From Lysobacteraceae bacterium (lineage in GTDB: Bacteria; Pseudomonadota; Gammaproteobacteria; Xanthomonadales; Rhodanobacteraceae), in NCBI GenBank assembly GCA_004143945.1, contig SEHB01000005.1:62001-126000 (forward strand): DNA of 64,000 nt. Direction: 5' to 3'. A program made the position numbers and the translations under genes. Below, piece after piece: positions 11,701 to 19,626 of this stretch. The notes under the pieces were generated by a model. It was not told the DNA's origin and did not search any database. It saw only the letters and a program-made list of their open reading frames with translations. Position 1 is the first letter of the stretch, and each line of letters starts with the position of its first letter.

Positions 11701-11990
11701 GGGTTGTCAAGGTGCGCTGGGCGCCTGGCGACGACGGCAAGGGCCGCGTCTACATCAACGATGCGCAGCACTTCGACGGCGTGCCGCAGTGCGTGTGGGA
11801 CACCCATATCGGCGGCTACCGCGTGACCGAGAAGTGGCTGAAGGACCGCAAAGGCCGCCAGCTCAGTTTCGAGGACGTCATGCACTACCACGAAGTTGTT
11901 GCTGCCCTCGCTCGCACGTTAGAGCTACAGGCGAAACTCGATGCCCTGATAGGCGCACACGGAGGGTGGCCGTTGCGGGAGAAAAACTAA
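8787..11990 (+). CDS. Single-chain restriction-modification enzyme (type ISP/IIG-like)
   Basis: 1067 aa. The N-terminus has a PD-(D/E)XK nuclease signature (PD at 58-59, EAK at 73-75). The centre is an N6-adenine methyltransferase with motif I DPATGTGTF (Asp379) and motif IV NPPY (Asn498). The C-terminal part (about 890-1060, with YTPSYRSRYADFLRRDFPRIP) resembles the type ISP specificity domain. No helicase motifs are seen between nuclease and methylase, so it is shorter than LlaGI-type ISP enzymes and closer to a type IIG layout. Roughly 10650-11450 (target-recognition region) is visibly lower in GC than the flanks. It sits alone between two decayed genes, which suggests acquisition by transfer. 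Confidence 0.85.
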   Translation: MSKLEAMRTYLASVEQALRTGQASEHTHRPALEALLEALGGPDVDAINEPRQIKCGAPDFIIIRGTVPLGHVEAKDVGLDLAKLERGEQLTRYRESLGNLVFTDYLSFRWYLDGELRLTADLPRPAANGRIRWNDDAASATVQLLDQFLLADIPLKSTPQDLATRMAGLAKLIRSLIEQTFKAEGEQGELHGQLQAFRKVLIESLTVEQFADMYAQTLCYGLFAARCNAPAKGFTRQIAASALPKTNPFLRKLFNSIAGPDLDERIAWAVDQLAELLARADMAAILADFGKRTRQEDPVVHFYETFLAAYDPKMREARGVYYTPEPVVGYIVRSVDALLKRDFGMKEGLAHAKKIKLKRPKVQGKGEETYETHRLQILDPATGTGTFLYAVIAKIREHFDGNAGAWPGYVAEHLLPRLFGFELLMAPYAVAHMKLGLELEQSGYDFSSDQRLGVFLTNSLEEAHELTGLPLFTQWLAEESRAAANVKRDAPVMVVLGNPPYSGHSANTGEWIAGLLRGHDSLNKRKTENYFECDGRPLGERNPRWLNDDYVKFIRFAQWRIEQTGHGILAFVTNHGYLDNPTFRGMRESLLRGFDEIYVLDLHGNSKKKEQAPDGGKDDNVFDIQQGVSIGIFVRRESTQRDSAHLAQAFHADLFGLRKEKYALLDASDIDRTKWTKLSPVSPAYYLVPVDDSNGDEYRSLTSVKDIFPVNSIGIITKRDNLCIRWTADEAWQSARDVAELNEVDLREKYDLPADVRDWKVSWANADVVSSGPTKDMVTPVHYRPFDVRYTYYTGRSRGFLGWPFTNTMQHLLHGDNVALITSRLTKGEEFAHAQVTTTIAEVICMSSKTSNNGFVFPLWLYPDDSSDLLKHLSGEKRPNLAPEFVTAMCAAVGNTMAPEDIFGWIYAILYTPSYRSRYADFLRRDFPRIPLPPGRDLFDRFVAIGRELIALHTMEQKQPRISRFDITGSNGVVKVRWAPGDDGKGRVYINDAQHFDGVPQCVWDTHIGGYRVTEKWLKDRKGRQLSFEDVMHYHEVVAALARTLELQAKLDALIGAHGGWPLREKN

Positions 11991-12161
11991 GAGCGCCGTA
12001 AGGTCGCAGGGCAAAATTGAAACCGAGCGAGTGTCGTGCGGAGGCGATTCTGGTAGGCGAATGACCGCTGCTGGGCGATAGCGGCCATTCAAGTCCCAGT
12101 ACGTGCATCCCGTTACCTCACGCGATCAGCCCGGACCAAGGTGATCGACAGTCGGCCGCAT

Positions 12162-12505
12162 TCATTCCCTCGTCGCTGCGTCCGCGGCCGTGCCGCCCCT
12201 CCCCGGCCCCCGCGCCTCGCACCCGGCCGTCGCGCCGGCGTGTTCGTCATCACGCAAAATCTGCGCGTCGTTTACGAACACGTCGCTGACCCCGGCTGCG
12301 TAACGCCGTGGCGTGTCGTAGGTTGCGTGGCCTGCGATCGTCGCCGGTGCGAACACCACGATTTCAGCTTGGCAGGCTCCAGCCAGGCGGCCCAGATTGG
12401 GCGGTTTCCAGTTGGGCTACGGCAAGCCAGGCAGCCGACCAGTCGGTGGGCCTCGGGCAGCGGCATCAGCTCCCGGTCGCACGCCTTCCGGACACTCCCG
12501 CGCGA
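12162..12505 (-). pseudogene. Remnant of an N-acyl-D-amino-acid deacylase
   Basis: Minus strand, C-terminal fragments of a D-aminoacylase-type amidohydrolase. One frame (about 12505-12425) reads MPLPEAHRLVGCLACRS, matching the family's LxEAVrkMTglPA helix. Another frame (about 12395 down to the stop at 12162) reads LGRLAGACQAEIVVF, then PATIAGHATYDTPRRYAAG and VFVNDAQILRDDEHAGATAG. These correspond to the conserved DLVVFDPATIADRATY, VxVNGxxVLRDGEHTGA and RGPG end of the family. The two pieces are in different frames and everything further upstream is missing, so it is non-functional. Recognised by eye only. Confidence 0.6.
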
Positions 12506-12635
12506 TCCGTCACGCCGCGATCGACGTCCAATCCGGCCGCCTCGCACTTCCCACCGGTCCAATCCGCCCGTCCCGGACGACCGCACCCCCCGCGAACCGC
12601 GAGTCTGGCCCCCGACATCCGATCGGGAGATCCCC

Positions 12636-13298
12636 ATGCCTCGCCTGCGCTCCGTGCTCCGCTGGACCGCCCAATCCTTGTTCACGCTGACCTCCGTACT
12701 GGTCGCCGCCTACGCGTTCACCTACCTCTACCGATCGTTCCGCGTCGGCGATCCGTTCGCGGCGCAGTTCGCGCTGTCGGGCTGGGACGTGCCGCTGCAT
12801 TTCTTCGGCGCGGGGCTGGCGTTGCTGCTGGCACCGCTGCAGGTCTCGGCGGGCGTGCGCGGGCGGCTGCCGGCGTTGCACCGCACTTCGGGCTGGCTGT
12901 ACGTCGCGGCGATCCTGATCGGCGGGACGTCGGGGCTGTCGCTCGCGTTCAACGCTCAGGGTGGCGCGGCCAGCGGCGTCGGGTTTGCGCTGCTCGCGCT
13001 GCTGTGGCTCGCGATCACCGTTCGCGGCGTGCTGTTCGCGGTGGCGGGCGACATCGCGCGCCATCGGCGCTGGATGTGCCGCAGCGTGGCGCTGACCTTC
13101 GCCGCGGTCACCTTGCGCGTGATGCTGGGCGTCGGCGGCGGCGTGCTCGGATGGCCCTTCATGCCGGTCTACATCACGGCGGCGTGGGCATCGTGGTTGA
13201 TCAACCTTGCGATGTGCGAGCTGATCCTGCGCTGGCCCGCGCCGCGTCCGCCTGCCGCCGGCGGTAGTCGCTGGGTGTCTCGCCCAGTTGCCGCTTGA
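12636..13298 (+). CDS. DUF2306 multi-pass membrane protein
   Basis: 220 aa from ATG 12636, with GGGAGA 5 nt upstream; the frame is open further 5' but that part is Pro/Arg-rich and overlaps the pseudogene. Several hydrophobic helices are visible (about 8-30, 48-66, 83-100, 112-133, 150-170, 172-195), with a conserved-looking HRRWM segment between helices as in DUF2306 proteins. No biochemical role is established for the family. The last 98 bp overlap the end of the convergent AraC-type regulator. Confidence 0.75.
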   Translation: MPRLRSVLRWTAQSLFTLTSVLVAAYAFTYLYRSFRVGDPFAAQFALSGWDVPLHFFGAGLALLLAPLQVSAGVRGRLPALHRTSGWLYVAAILIGGTSGLSLAFNAQGGAASGVGFALLALLWLAITVRGVLFAVAGDIARHRRWMCRSVALTFAAVTLRVMLGVGGGVLGWPFMPVYITAAWASWLINLAMCELILRWPAPRPPAAGGSRWVSRPVAA

Positions 13299-14337
13299 AG
13301 GCGGCGTTGAAGGTCGACTTGGACGTGAAGCCGCAGGCATAGGCGATGTCGAGGATCGTGCGTGCATCGGCCGGATTGGCCAGGTCTTCGCGCACGGCCT
13401 CGATGCGCAGGCGGTTGATGTAGTCCCAGAACGTGCCGCCAAGGCGGCGGTTGATCACGACGGAGACGAGGTATTCCGGATAGCCGCTGCGCCTGGCCAG
13501 TTGCGCGATCGTCAACGCCGGCTCGCGGTACAGCCGTTCGCCGGCCATCAGGTGCGCGAGCCGCGCCTCGACTTCAGGCATGCGCGCATCGTCGACGGTC
13601 TCGTCCAGCGCAGGCGCCGATGGCGCGTCGGTTGCGCCGTGGGTGGCCTGCCCTGCTCCCGCGTCGGCGTACGGCTGCGCCGGCACCGGCGGCTGCGCCA
13701 GGCTAAACCATCCGATCACGAACACCCACAGCGCGACCGCGCCGTAGATCAGGTAGTAGTCGACGTACGGAATGCGCACCAGGTCCTGCAGCACCGCGAT
13801 GCACCAGATCGCGACCTGCGACAGCGCCATCGCGCCGAGCCAGCGCAGTGACTGCCGGTCGGCATCGGCACGATGCGCGCGCAGCTCGCGCCGGAAGCGC
13901 GCGATGCGCACGAGCGCGGCCGCGACATACGCGAGCGCATAGGCATAGAGGAACAGCGCGTAGCCGATGCCCGGGGACGCCCAGCGTCCCTTCGCGAACA
14001 ATTCCGGCGCCGCGATCGCAAGCGCGATCGCGAAGCCCGCGAGATGCACCGCGTCGCGCGCCGCGAAGCCGCGCGCGGTCGTCAGCGCGCGCACGTACAG
14101 GTAGAACAGGCTCGCATGCAGGAACGGGAACAGGCTCGCGACCGAATACGCGAGCGACCAGCGGTCGTCGGGCGCCGCAAGGTGCAGCGCCCGCACCGCG
14201 AGGTCGATGCCGACGAGCGCGGTCCACGCCGACAGGATGCGGTTCGCGGCCGCATTGGCCGGACGCCGCCACAATGCGAGCGCGAGTAGCACCGCCTGCG
14301 CGGCGGCGATGGCGTAGACGATCACCCAGCCCTGCAT
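13201..14337 (-). CDS. AraC-family regulator with N-terminal membrane domain
   Basis: 378 aa from ATG 14337 (MQGWVIVYAIAAAQAV); the frame stays open upstream without a clear ribosome site, so the start is inferred from the first membrane helix. About seven hydrophobic helices occupy residues 1-230, followed by an A/P/D-rich linker and a C-terminal AraC DNA-binding domain (about 275-365) with two helix-turn-helix units: TIAQLARRSGYPEYLVSVVI and ILDIAYACGFTSKSTFNAAF. A membrane-embedded AraC regulator probably senses a membrane or external signal directly. The targets are unknown; the tail-to-tail DUF2306 gene is one candidate. Confidence 0.85.
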   Translation of the reverse strand: MQGWVIVYAIAAAQAVLLALALWRRPANAAANRILSAWTALVGIDLAVRALHLAAPDDRWSLAYSVASLFPFLHASLFYLYVRALTTARGFAARDAVHLAGFAIALAIAAPELFAKGRWASPGIGYALFLYAYALAYVAAALVRIARFRRELRAHRADADRQSLRWLGAMALSQVAIWCIAVLQDLVRIPYVDYYLIYGAVALWVFVIGWFSLAQPPVPAQPYADAGAGQATHGATDAPSAPALDETVDDARMPEVEARLAHLMAGERLYREPALTIAQLARRSGYPEYLVSVVINRRLGGTFWDYINRLRIEAVREDLANPADARTILDIAYACGFTSKSTFNAAFKRQLGETPSDYRRRQADAARASAGSARTSQG

Positions 14338-14587
14338 CCTGGTACCCGCGCGCGAAAGCAGGGGAGTGTAGCGCGCCACTGCCGGCGCCGAAGCTGCGGC
14401 GCCCGTGCACTGCGGGGCGTCGTTTCGCAGTCGGGCACGGGCCGCGTCCGCGCCCGGCCGAGCCTGTCCATTCCAAGCTGACTGCAATGCGACCGACGCG
14501 CGACGTGCGTTCACGGTCGAGCCAAGTTGTCCCGAAGAGACTGCGTTGCAACGTCAGCGGCTCGTCGGCGACGCAAGAGGATGGCCT

Positions 14588-16096
14588 TTGGATTCCCCCT
14601 CTCCGATACGGCTCGCGACGGGCGTTCCGGGTTTGGACGATGTCCTCCACGGAGGCCTGATCGCCGGGCGCTTCTACCTCGTCGATGGCAACCCCGGCTC
14701 CGGCAAGACCACGCTGGCGCTGCAATTCCTGCTCGACGGCGTTCGCGCCAACGAGCGCTGTCTTTACGTCACCTTGTCGGAAACGCGCGAGGAACTCGTC
14801 GCCGGCGCGAGGTCTCACGGTTGGTCCCTGGACGGCATCGAAATCATCGAATTGCTCGCAGACGATCCGGAGCTCGCGGGTGAGCACGACGTGACGATGT
14901 ACCATCCGTCGGAAGTCGAGCTCACGCGCACGACGCGCAAGGTACTCGATGCGGTCGAACGCTACGCGCCGAACCGCGTGGTGTTCGATTCCCTTTCCGA
15001 ATTGCGCCTCCTCGCGCAGAGTTCGTTGCGTTACCGGCGCCAGATCCTCGCACTCAAGCAGTTCTTCAACGGTCGCAATTGCACCGTGGTCCTACTCGAC
15101 GACCGCACCGCGGAAGGGCCGGACATGCAGCTCCAGAGCATCGCGCACGGCGTGATCTCGCTGGACCAGCATGCGCCCCCATACGGCCGCCTCGTGCGCA
15201 GGCTGCAGGTCGTGAAGTTCCGTGGCAGCGATTTCCGCAGCGGCTACCAGGACGTCTCGCTGCGCCACCGCGGCGTCGAAGTCTATCCCCGGCTCGCCGC
15301 ATCGGAACACGGGCACGAGTTCCGCCTGGAGGCGGTGCCGAGCGGCGTGCCCGGACTGGATGCCCTGCTCGGTGGTGGCATCGAACGGGGTTCGGCCACC
15401 CTCGTCGTCGGTGCACCCGGCAGCGGCAAGTCGACGGTGGCGCTGCAATTTGCGGCGGCCGCGGCGCGACGCGGCGAGCACGCCGTGATCTTTCCGTTCG
15501 AGGAGAGCAAGTCGATGCTGCTCGCGCGTGCCGCGAGCCTCGGAATGCGCCTGGACGAAGGCACCGGTGCGGGCCAGGTGGCGATCCACCAGATCGATCC
15601 GACCGACATCGCGCCGGGGGAGTTCGCCCATCGCGTGCGCGATTCGGTCGAGCGCGACAAGGCGCGCGTCGTGGTGTTCGACAGCCTCAACGGCTACCTG
15701 CACGCGATGCCCGACGGCCATGCACTGATGAACCAGCTGCGCGAGCTCCTGTCCTACCTCAACAACCATGGCGTCGCGACGTTCCTCGTGACCGCGCAGA
15801 GCGAATGGATGGGCCCGGGCATGCGCACGCCCGTGGAGGCGAGTTACCTTGCCGACACCGTGGTCATGATGCGCCTCTTCGAACATGCCGGGAGCGTCAA
15901 GAAGGCGGTTTCGGTGCTCAAGAAGCGTGGCGGCGCGCACGAGGAGTCGATCCGCGAGATTTGGTTCGACGCGCAAGGCGTGCACCTCGGCGAGCCCTTG
16001 CGCGGCCTTCGGGGCGTACTGAGCGGACTGCCCGTCGACGCGGCCAACCTCCTGCCGTTGCGAGCGCCGGAAAGCGCCCGGGCCGATGGCCGCTGA
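14588..16096 (+). CDS. KaiC-like dual RecA-domain ATPase
   Basis: 502 aa from TTG 14588, chosen because AAGAGGA lies 6-7 nt upstream and the protein then begins just before the first domain; the frame is open back to ATG 14405. There are two RecA/KaiC domains with Walker A GNPGSGKTT (about 34-42) and GAPGSGKST (about 275-283). The second domain has FEES, matching the catalytic Glu pair of KaiC CII. Near the end, ASYLADTVVM aligns with the KaiC autophosphorylation loop; the Ser is kept and the following Thr is Tyr. The stop overlaps the downstream kinase gene by 11 bp. Likely an ATP-driven signalling partner of that kinase, not proof of a circadian clock. Confidence 0.88.
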   Translation: MDSPSPIRLATGVPGLDDVLHGGLIAGRFYLVDGNPGSGKTTLALQFLLDGVRANERCLYVTLSETREELVAGARSHGWSLDGIEIIELLADDPELAGEHDVTMYHPSEVELTRTTRKVLDAVERYAPNRVVFDSLSELRLLAQSSLRYRRQILALKQFFNGRNCTVVLLDDRTAEGPDMQLQSIAHGVISLDQHAPPYGRLVRRLQVVKFRGSDFRSGYQDVSLRHRGVEVYPRLAASEHGHEFRLEAVPSGVPGLDALLGGGIERGSATLVVGAPGSGKSTVALQFAAAAARRGEHAVIFPFEESKSMLLARAASLGMRLDEGTGAGQVAIHQIDPTDIAPGEFAHRVRDSVERDKARVVVFDSLNGYLHAMPDGHALMNQLRELLSYLNNHGVATFLVTAQSEWMGPGMRTPVEASYLADTVVMMRLFEHAGSVKKAVSVLKKRGGAHEESIREIWFDAQGVHLGEPLRGLRGVLSGLPVDAANLLPLRAPESARADGR

Positions 16097-17666
16097 GGTT
16101 GCACCAAGGCTGGACATGCGCGTGCTGGTGGCGGCGCCGACGCGTCGCGACGCGAAGGTGACCTGCGTCCTCCTCGACCAAGCGGGCATCGCAGGCGAGG
16201 CGTTCGCCGATCTCGCGGACCTCGCGGCGGCGATCTCGCCAGGCGCGGGTGCGCTGGTTCTCACCGACGTGGCACTCGCCTCGAGCGGCATCTCCGACGT
16301 GCTCGATGCGCTCGCACGGCAACCCGCCTGGTCCGACCTGCCGGTCATCGTGCTGACCCCGGATCGGCGTCCCTCCATCGGCCTGTCCCGGATACTCGAC
16401 GCGTTCACCAACCTCACGCTGCTCGAGCGCCCGACGTCGACGCGCTCGCTCCTCAGCGCGGTGATGGCTGCACTGCGCGCGCGGGAGCGCCAGTACCAGA
16501 TCCGCGACCAGCTCCGGGAGCTGCGGCTGGCCGATCGCGCATTGCGCGAGGCCGACCGGCGCAAGGACGAATTCCTCGCCACGCTCGCGCACGAGCTGCG
16601 CAATCCGCTCGCGCCGATCCGCACCGGCCTGGCCGTGCTCGAGCGCGTGCCTGGCGATGCGCCGCAGGCGCTCGAGGTGCGCACGATGATGCAGCGCCAG
16701 CTCGGCGCGCTCGTGCGGCTCATCGACGACCTGCTCGACGTTTCGCGCATCGCGACCGGCAAGGTAAGGTTGCAGCGCGAGAAGCTGGATCTGCGCCGCG
16801 TCGTGGAATCGGCCCTCGAGGCGAGCCAGCCCCTGCTGCGTGCGGCCGGCCACGAAGTGCGCGTGCGCGTGCCGACCGAACCGGTCGGCGTGGTCGGGGA
16901 TTCGCTGCGACTCGCGCAGGTGGTCGGCAACCTCGTCAACAATGCCTCGAAATACACGCCGGACGGTGGGCACATCGAGGTCGCGCTCGAGGTGGACGGC
17001 GACGATGCCGTCCTGCGCGTCCGCGACGACGGTGCCGGCATCCCCGCGCACATGCTCGACCACGTCTTCGACCTCTTCACGCAGGTCGACGGCACGCGCG
17101 ACCAGTCCCAGGGCGGTCTCGGCATCGGCCTGTCGCTCGCACGCCGGCTCATGCAGCTGCACGGCGGAAGCGTCGTCGCCGAAAGCGCCGGACAGGACCT
17201 CGGCAGCACCTTCACGCTGCGGCTTCCGCTGGTGACGATGCGAGCATCGGCGATGCCGCCTGTCGAGGTCGAACGCGCGACTGCACGCGAGCGCGCCCGC
17301 GTGCTCATCGTCGACGACAACAAGGACGCGGCGGATTCACTCGCGCTCGCGCTGGAGCTGGACGGCTACGCGACCCGAGCCGAGTACACCGGCGAAGAGG
17401 CCCTGCGCGCGATCAACGCGTTCCACCCCGTGGCGATCCTCTGCGACATCAACCTGCCCGGCATCGACGGCCACGACGTCGCGCAGCGCGTGCGCGCCGA
17501 TCCGGCCCGCGCGGGCATCACGCTGGTTGCGCTCAGCGGGCTCGGCAGCGCGGGCGACAAGCGGCGCGCACGCGCCGCGGGATTCGACTTCCACCTCGTC
17601 AAGCCGGTGGCCGTCGCGGCGGTGGAACGCATCCTCGACGAATGCGCGGCCGCGCAGGAGGACTGA
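16086..17666 (+). CDS. Hybrid sensor histidine kinase with C-terminal receiver
   Basis: 526 aa. Residues 10-130 form a receiver-like domain with an Asp in LVLTDVAL, but the usual Lys-Pro is replaced by ERP, so it is probably a pseudo-receiver. A short coiled segment follows, then HisKA with the phospho-acceptor His in LAHELRNPLAP, then HATPase with VVGNLVNNASKYTPDGG (N box), DDGAGIP (G1) and GGLGIGLSLA (G2). The C-terminal receiver has VDDNKDAADS, the phosphorylatable Asp in LCDINLPGIDG, and Lys in LVKPV. No transmembrane helix, so cytosolic. It overlaps the KaiC-like gene by 11 bp, implying a KaiC/kinase signalling unit with an unidentified output. Confidence 0.9.
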   Translation: MAAEVAPRLDMRVLVAAPTRRDAKVTCVLLDQAGIAGEAFADLADLAAAISPGAGALVLTDVALASSGISDVLDALARQPAWSDLPVIVLTPDRRPSIGLSRILDAFTNLTLLERPTSTRSLLSAVMAALRARERQYQIRDQLRELRLADRALREADRRKDEFLATLAHELRNPLAPIRTGLAVLERVPGDAPQALEVRTMMQRQLGALVRLIDDLLDVSRIATGKVRLQREKLDLRRVVESALEASQPLLRAAGHEVRVRVPTEPVGVVGDSLRLAQVVGNLVNNASKYTPDGGHIEVALEVDGDDAVLRVRDDGAGIPAHMLDHVFDLFTQVDGTRDQSQGGLGIGLSLARRLMQLHGGSVVAESAGQDLGSTFTLRLPLVTMRASAMPPVEVERATARERARVLIVDDNKDAADSLALALELDGYATRAEYTGEEALRAINAFHPVAILCDINLPGIDGHDVAQRVRADPARAGITLVALSGLGSAGDKRRARAAGFDFHLVKPVAVAAVERILDECAAAQED

Positions 17667-17685
17667 CCGACTCTGCCGCGCCTGA

Positions 17686-19626
17686 CTACGGCGCCACGCT
17701 GCCCGTGCTGCGTTCGAGGAACGCGACCATCTTCGCGAACATGTCCTCGGCATTCTTCTCGTCGTAGAAGCCGTGGCCCTCGGTGCGCTGATACAGCCAC
17801 TCGTGCTCGATGCCGGCCTTGCCGAGCGCGGCACGCAAGGTCTGCCCTTGCACCGGCGGCACGCGCTTGTCCTGTCCGCCGACGATCAGCATGACGGGAG
17901 CCTTGATGCGATCGACGTTCGCCGCGGGCGAGCGCGCGCGCAGCACGGCCTGGTCTTCGCCGAGCACCATCTTCAGGTAGTTGTCGCCGTACATCGACTG
18001 CGGGATGTCGCCGCGCGAGTACATGAGGTTGAGGTCGTAGACGCCGACGTAGCCGATCGCGCAGCGGTAGAGGTCCGGCTCCCTGACGACGCCCTGCAGC
18101 GCCGCATAGCCGCCGTAGCTGCCGCCGAAGATGCAGATGCGTTTCGGGTCGGCGGTGCCCTGCGCGATCGCCCATCGCGTCGCGTCGGTGACGTCGTCCT
18201 GCATCTTCGCGCCCCACTCGTGGAATCCGGCTTTCATGAACGCATCGCCGTAGCCGCCGGAGCCGCGGAAGTTGACCTGCAGGACCGCGTAGCCGCGACT
18301 CGCGAGCATCTGCGCGTACGGGTCGAACTCCCAGTAGTCGCGCACGCCGTAGGGACCCCCGTGCACGTAGACGACCATCGGCAGTCCCTTCGCCTCCTGC
18401 TTCCCCGGTGGCATCGTCAAATAGCCGTGCAACGCGAGCCCGTCGCGTGCCGCGAGCGTGATCGGCTCCACCACGCCCATCCGTGCGGGATCGATCCACG
18501 GGCGGCGCGCGAGCAACAGGCTCGCCTTGCGCGAGTCGGCGTCGAAGAGGTAGTAGGTCCCGGGGTCGCGTCCGCTCGAGACGAGGAACACGACCTTCTT
18601 GCCGTCGATCGTGCTGCTCGTGATCTGCACGTCTTCGCCCGGGAACTGCTGCATCAGGCCGACCAGCAGCTTCGACTCCGGCGCCTCCTTGTCGACCAGC
18701 GTGACCGCGCTGCGTCCCGGCATCGAACGCAGCGCGACGATGTCCTTGCGGTCGAAGCTGCGCACGAGGCCGTCGAGTTCGGCCTCCTTGCCGCTCCAGA
18801 GCGTGGCGAGCTTGCGCGTCTCGACGTCCCAGCGGCACAGGCCGCCCACGCCGTGGCTGCCCGGACACTCGAACCAGGCCACGCGATTGTCGCGCGTGAA
18901 CGCGAGCGGGCGCATGAGCGCGTCGCCCTTCGACTCGTCGAACACGAGTTGCCACTCGCTACCGGCCTTGAGGCGGTGGTAGACGCGCCGCTTGTGGTCG
19001 GTGCCATCGGCATAGGCGAAGCGCACCTCGCCGTCGTTGTCGGCGACGAACGCCGCGTTGCGGATCGGCGCGACCGCGACCTCCTTCTCCGCGCCGCTCG
19101 CGATGTCCATGCGCATCGCGGACGGATGCGATCCGTCGGTGCTGCCGTTCCAGCGATAACGCGCGATCAGCACCCGGCCGTCGATGACCTGAGCCGGCCT
19201 GACCATGTCGGCGAACGACCATTCTCCGTCGGCGCGATAGCCAGCCATCGCGCGCTTGCCGCTGCCGTCGACATTGACCGCGTAGAGTTCACCCATGTGC
19301 GTCGGCTGCACCAGTGCACCGGTGCGCTCGGCGATGCTGTAGAACACGCGCGTCGGCGACACCCACCAGAACTCGACGACTTCGCCGCCGTCACGCGGCT
19401 TCACGTTGAAGCCCTTCATGTCGGAGAGTCGGATCAGCGACAGCATGCGCGTGTCGTCGACGATCGAGATCGCCGCGAGATGCTCGCCGTCGGGCGAGAT
19501 CTGGACATCGTCGTATTGCTGGTGACGCGCGAAGTCCGCGAGCGGAACTTCCGCAGCACCGTGCGCGCAAGGCGTGGCCAGAGCGAGGGCGAGGGTGACA
19601 TTGGCCAGCCAGCGAATCGAAACCAT
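17686..19626 (-). CDS. Secreted S9 prolyl oligopeptidase-family peptidase
   Basis: 646 aa with signal peptide MVSIRWLANVTLALALATPCAHGA. An N-terminal beta-propeller (first repeat DVQISPDGEHLAAIS) precedes an alpha/beta-hydrolase domain with GGSYGGYAALQ (Ser503), GGQDKRVPP (Asp586) and TEGHGFYD (His618), a complete catalytic triad. Same family as the S9 enzyme at 5880-7940 but divergent, so not a recent duplicate. Convergent with the histidine kinase, with 19 bp between the stops and no obvious terminator hairpin there. Confidence 0.92.
   Translation of the reverse strand: MVSIRWLANVTLALALATPCAHGAAEVPLADFARHQQYDDVQISPDGEHLAAISIVDDTRMLSLIRLSDMKGFNVKPRDGGEVVEFWWVSPTRVFYSIAERTGALVQPTHMGELYAVNVDGSGKRAMAGYRADGEWSFADMVRPAQVIDGRVLIARYRWNGSTDGSHPSAMRMDIASGAEKEVAVAPIRNAAFVADNDGEVRFAYADGTDHKRRVYHRLKAGSEWQLVFDESKGDALMRPLAFTRDNRVAWFECPGSHGVGGLCRWDVETRKLATLWSGKEAELDGLVRSFDRKDIVALRSMPGRSAVTLVDKEAPESKLLVGLMQQFPGEDVQITSSTIDGKKVVFLVSSGRDPGTYYLFDADSRKASLLLARRPWIDPARMGVVEPITLAARDGLALHGYLTMPPGKQEAKGLPMVVYVHGGPYGVRDYWEFDPYAQMLASRGYAVLQVNFRGSGGYGDAFMKAGFHEWGAKMQDDVTDATRWAIAQGTADPKRICIFGGSYGGYAALQGVVREPDLYRCAIGYVGVYDLNLMYSRGDIPQSMYGDNYLKMVLGEDQAVLRARSPAANVDRIKAPVMLIVGGQDKRVPPVQGQTLRAALGKAGIEHEWLYQRTEGHGFYDEKNAEDMFAKMVAFLERSTGSVAP

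Noticed and set aside
12141-12635. 165-residue N-terminal extension of the DUF2306 protein
   Set aside because: Pro/Arg/Ser-rich with no ribosome site, lies over the deacylase remnant; ATG 12636 has GGGAGA upstream.
15092-17323. 743-codon open frame opposite the KaiC-like and kinase genes
   Set aside because: Ser/Arg-rich low-complexity translation across two genes; both plus-strand products have full catalytic motifs.
14588-17666. Complete KaiABC circadian clock
   Set aside because: Only a KaiC-like protein and a kinase are present; no kaiA or kaiB in the window, and KaiC homologues in proteobacteria often have other roles.
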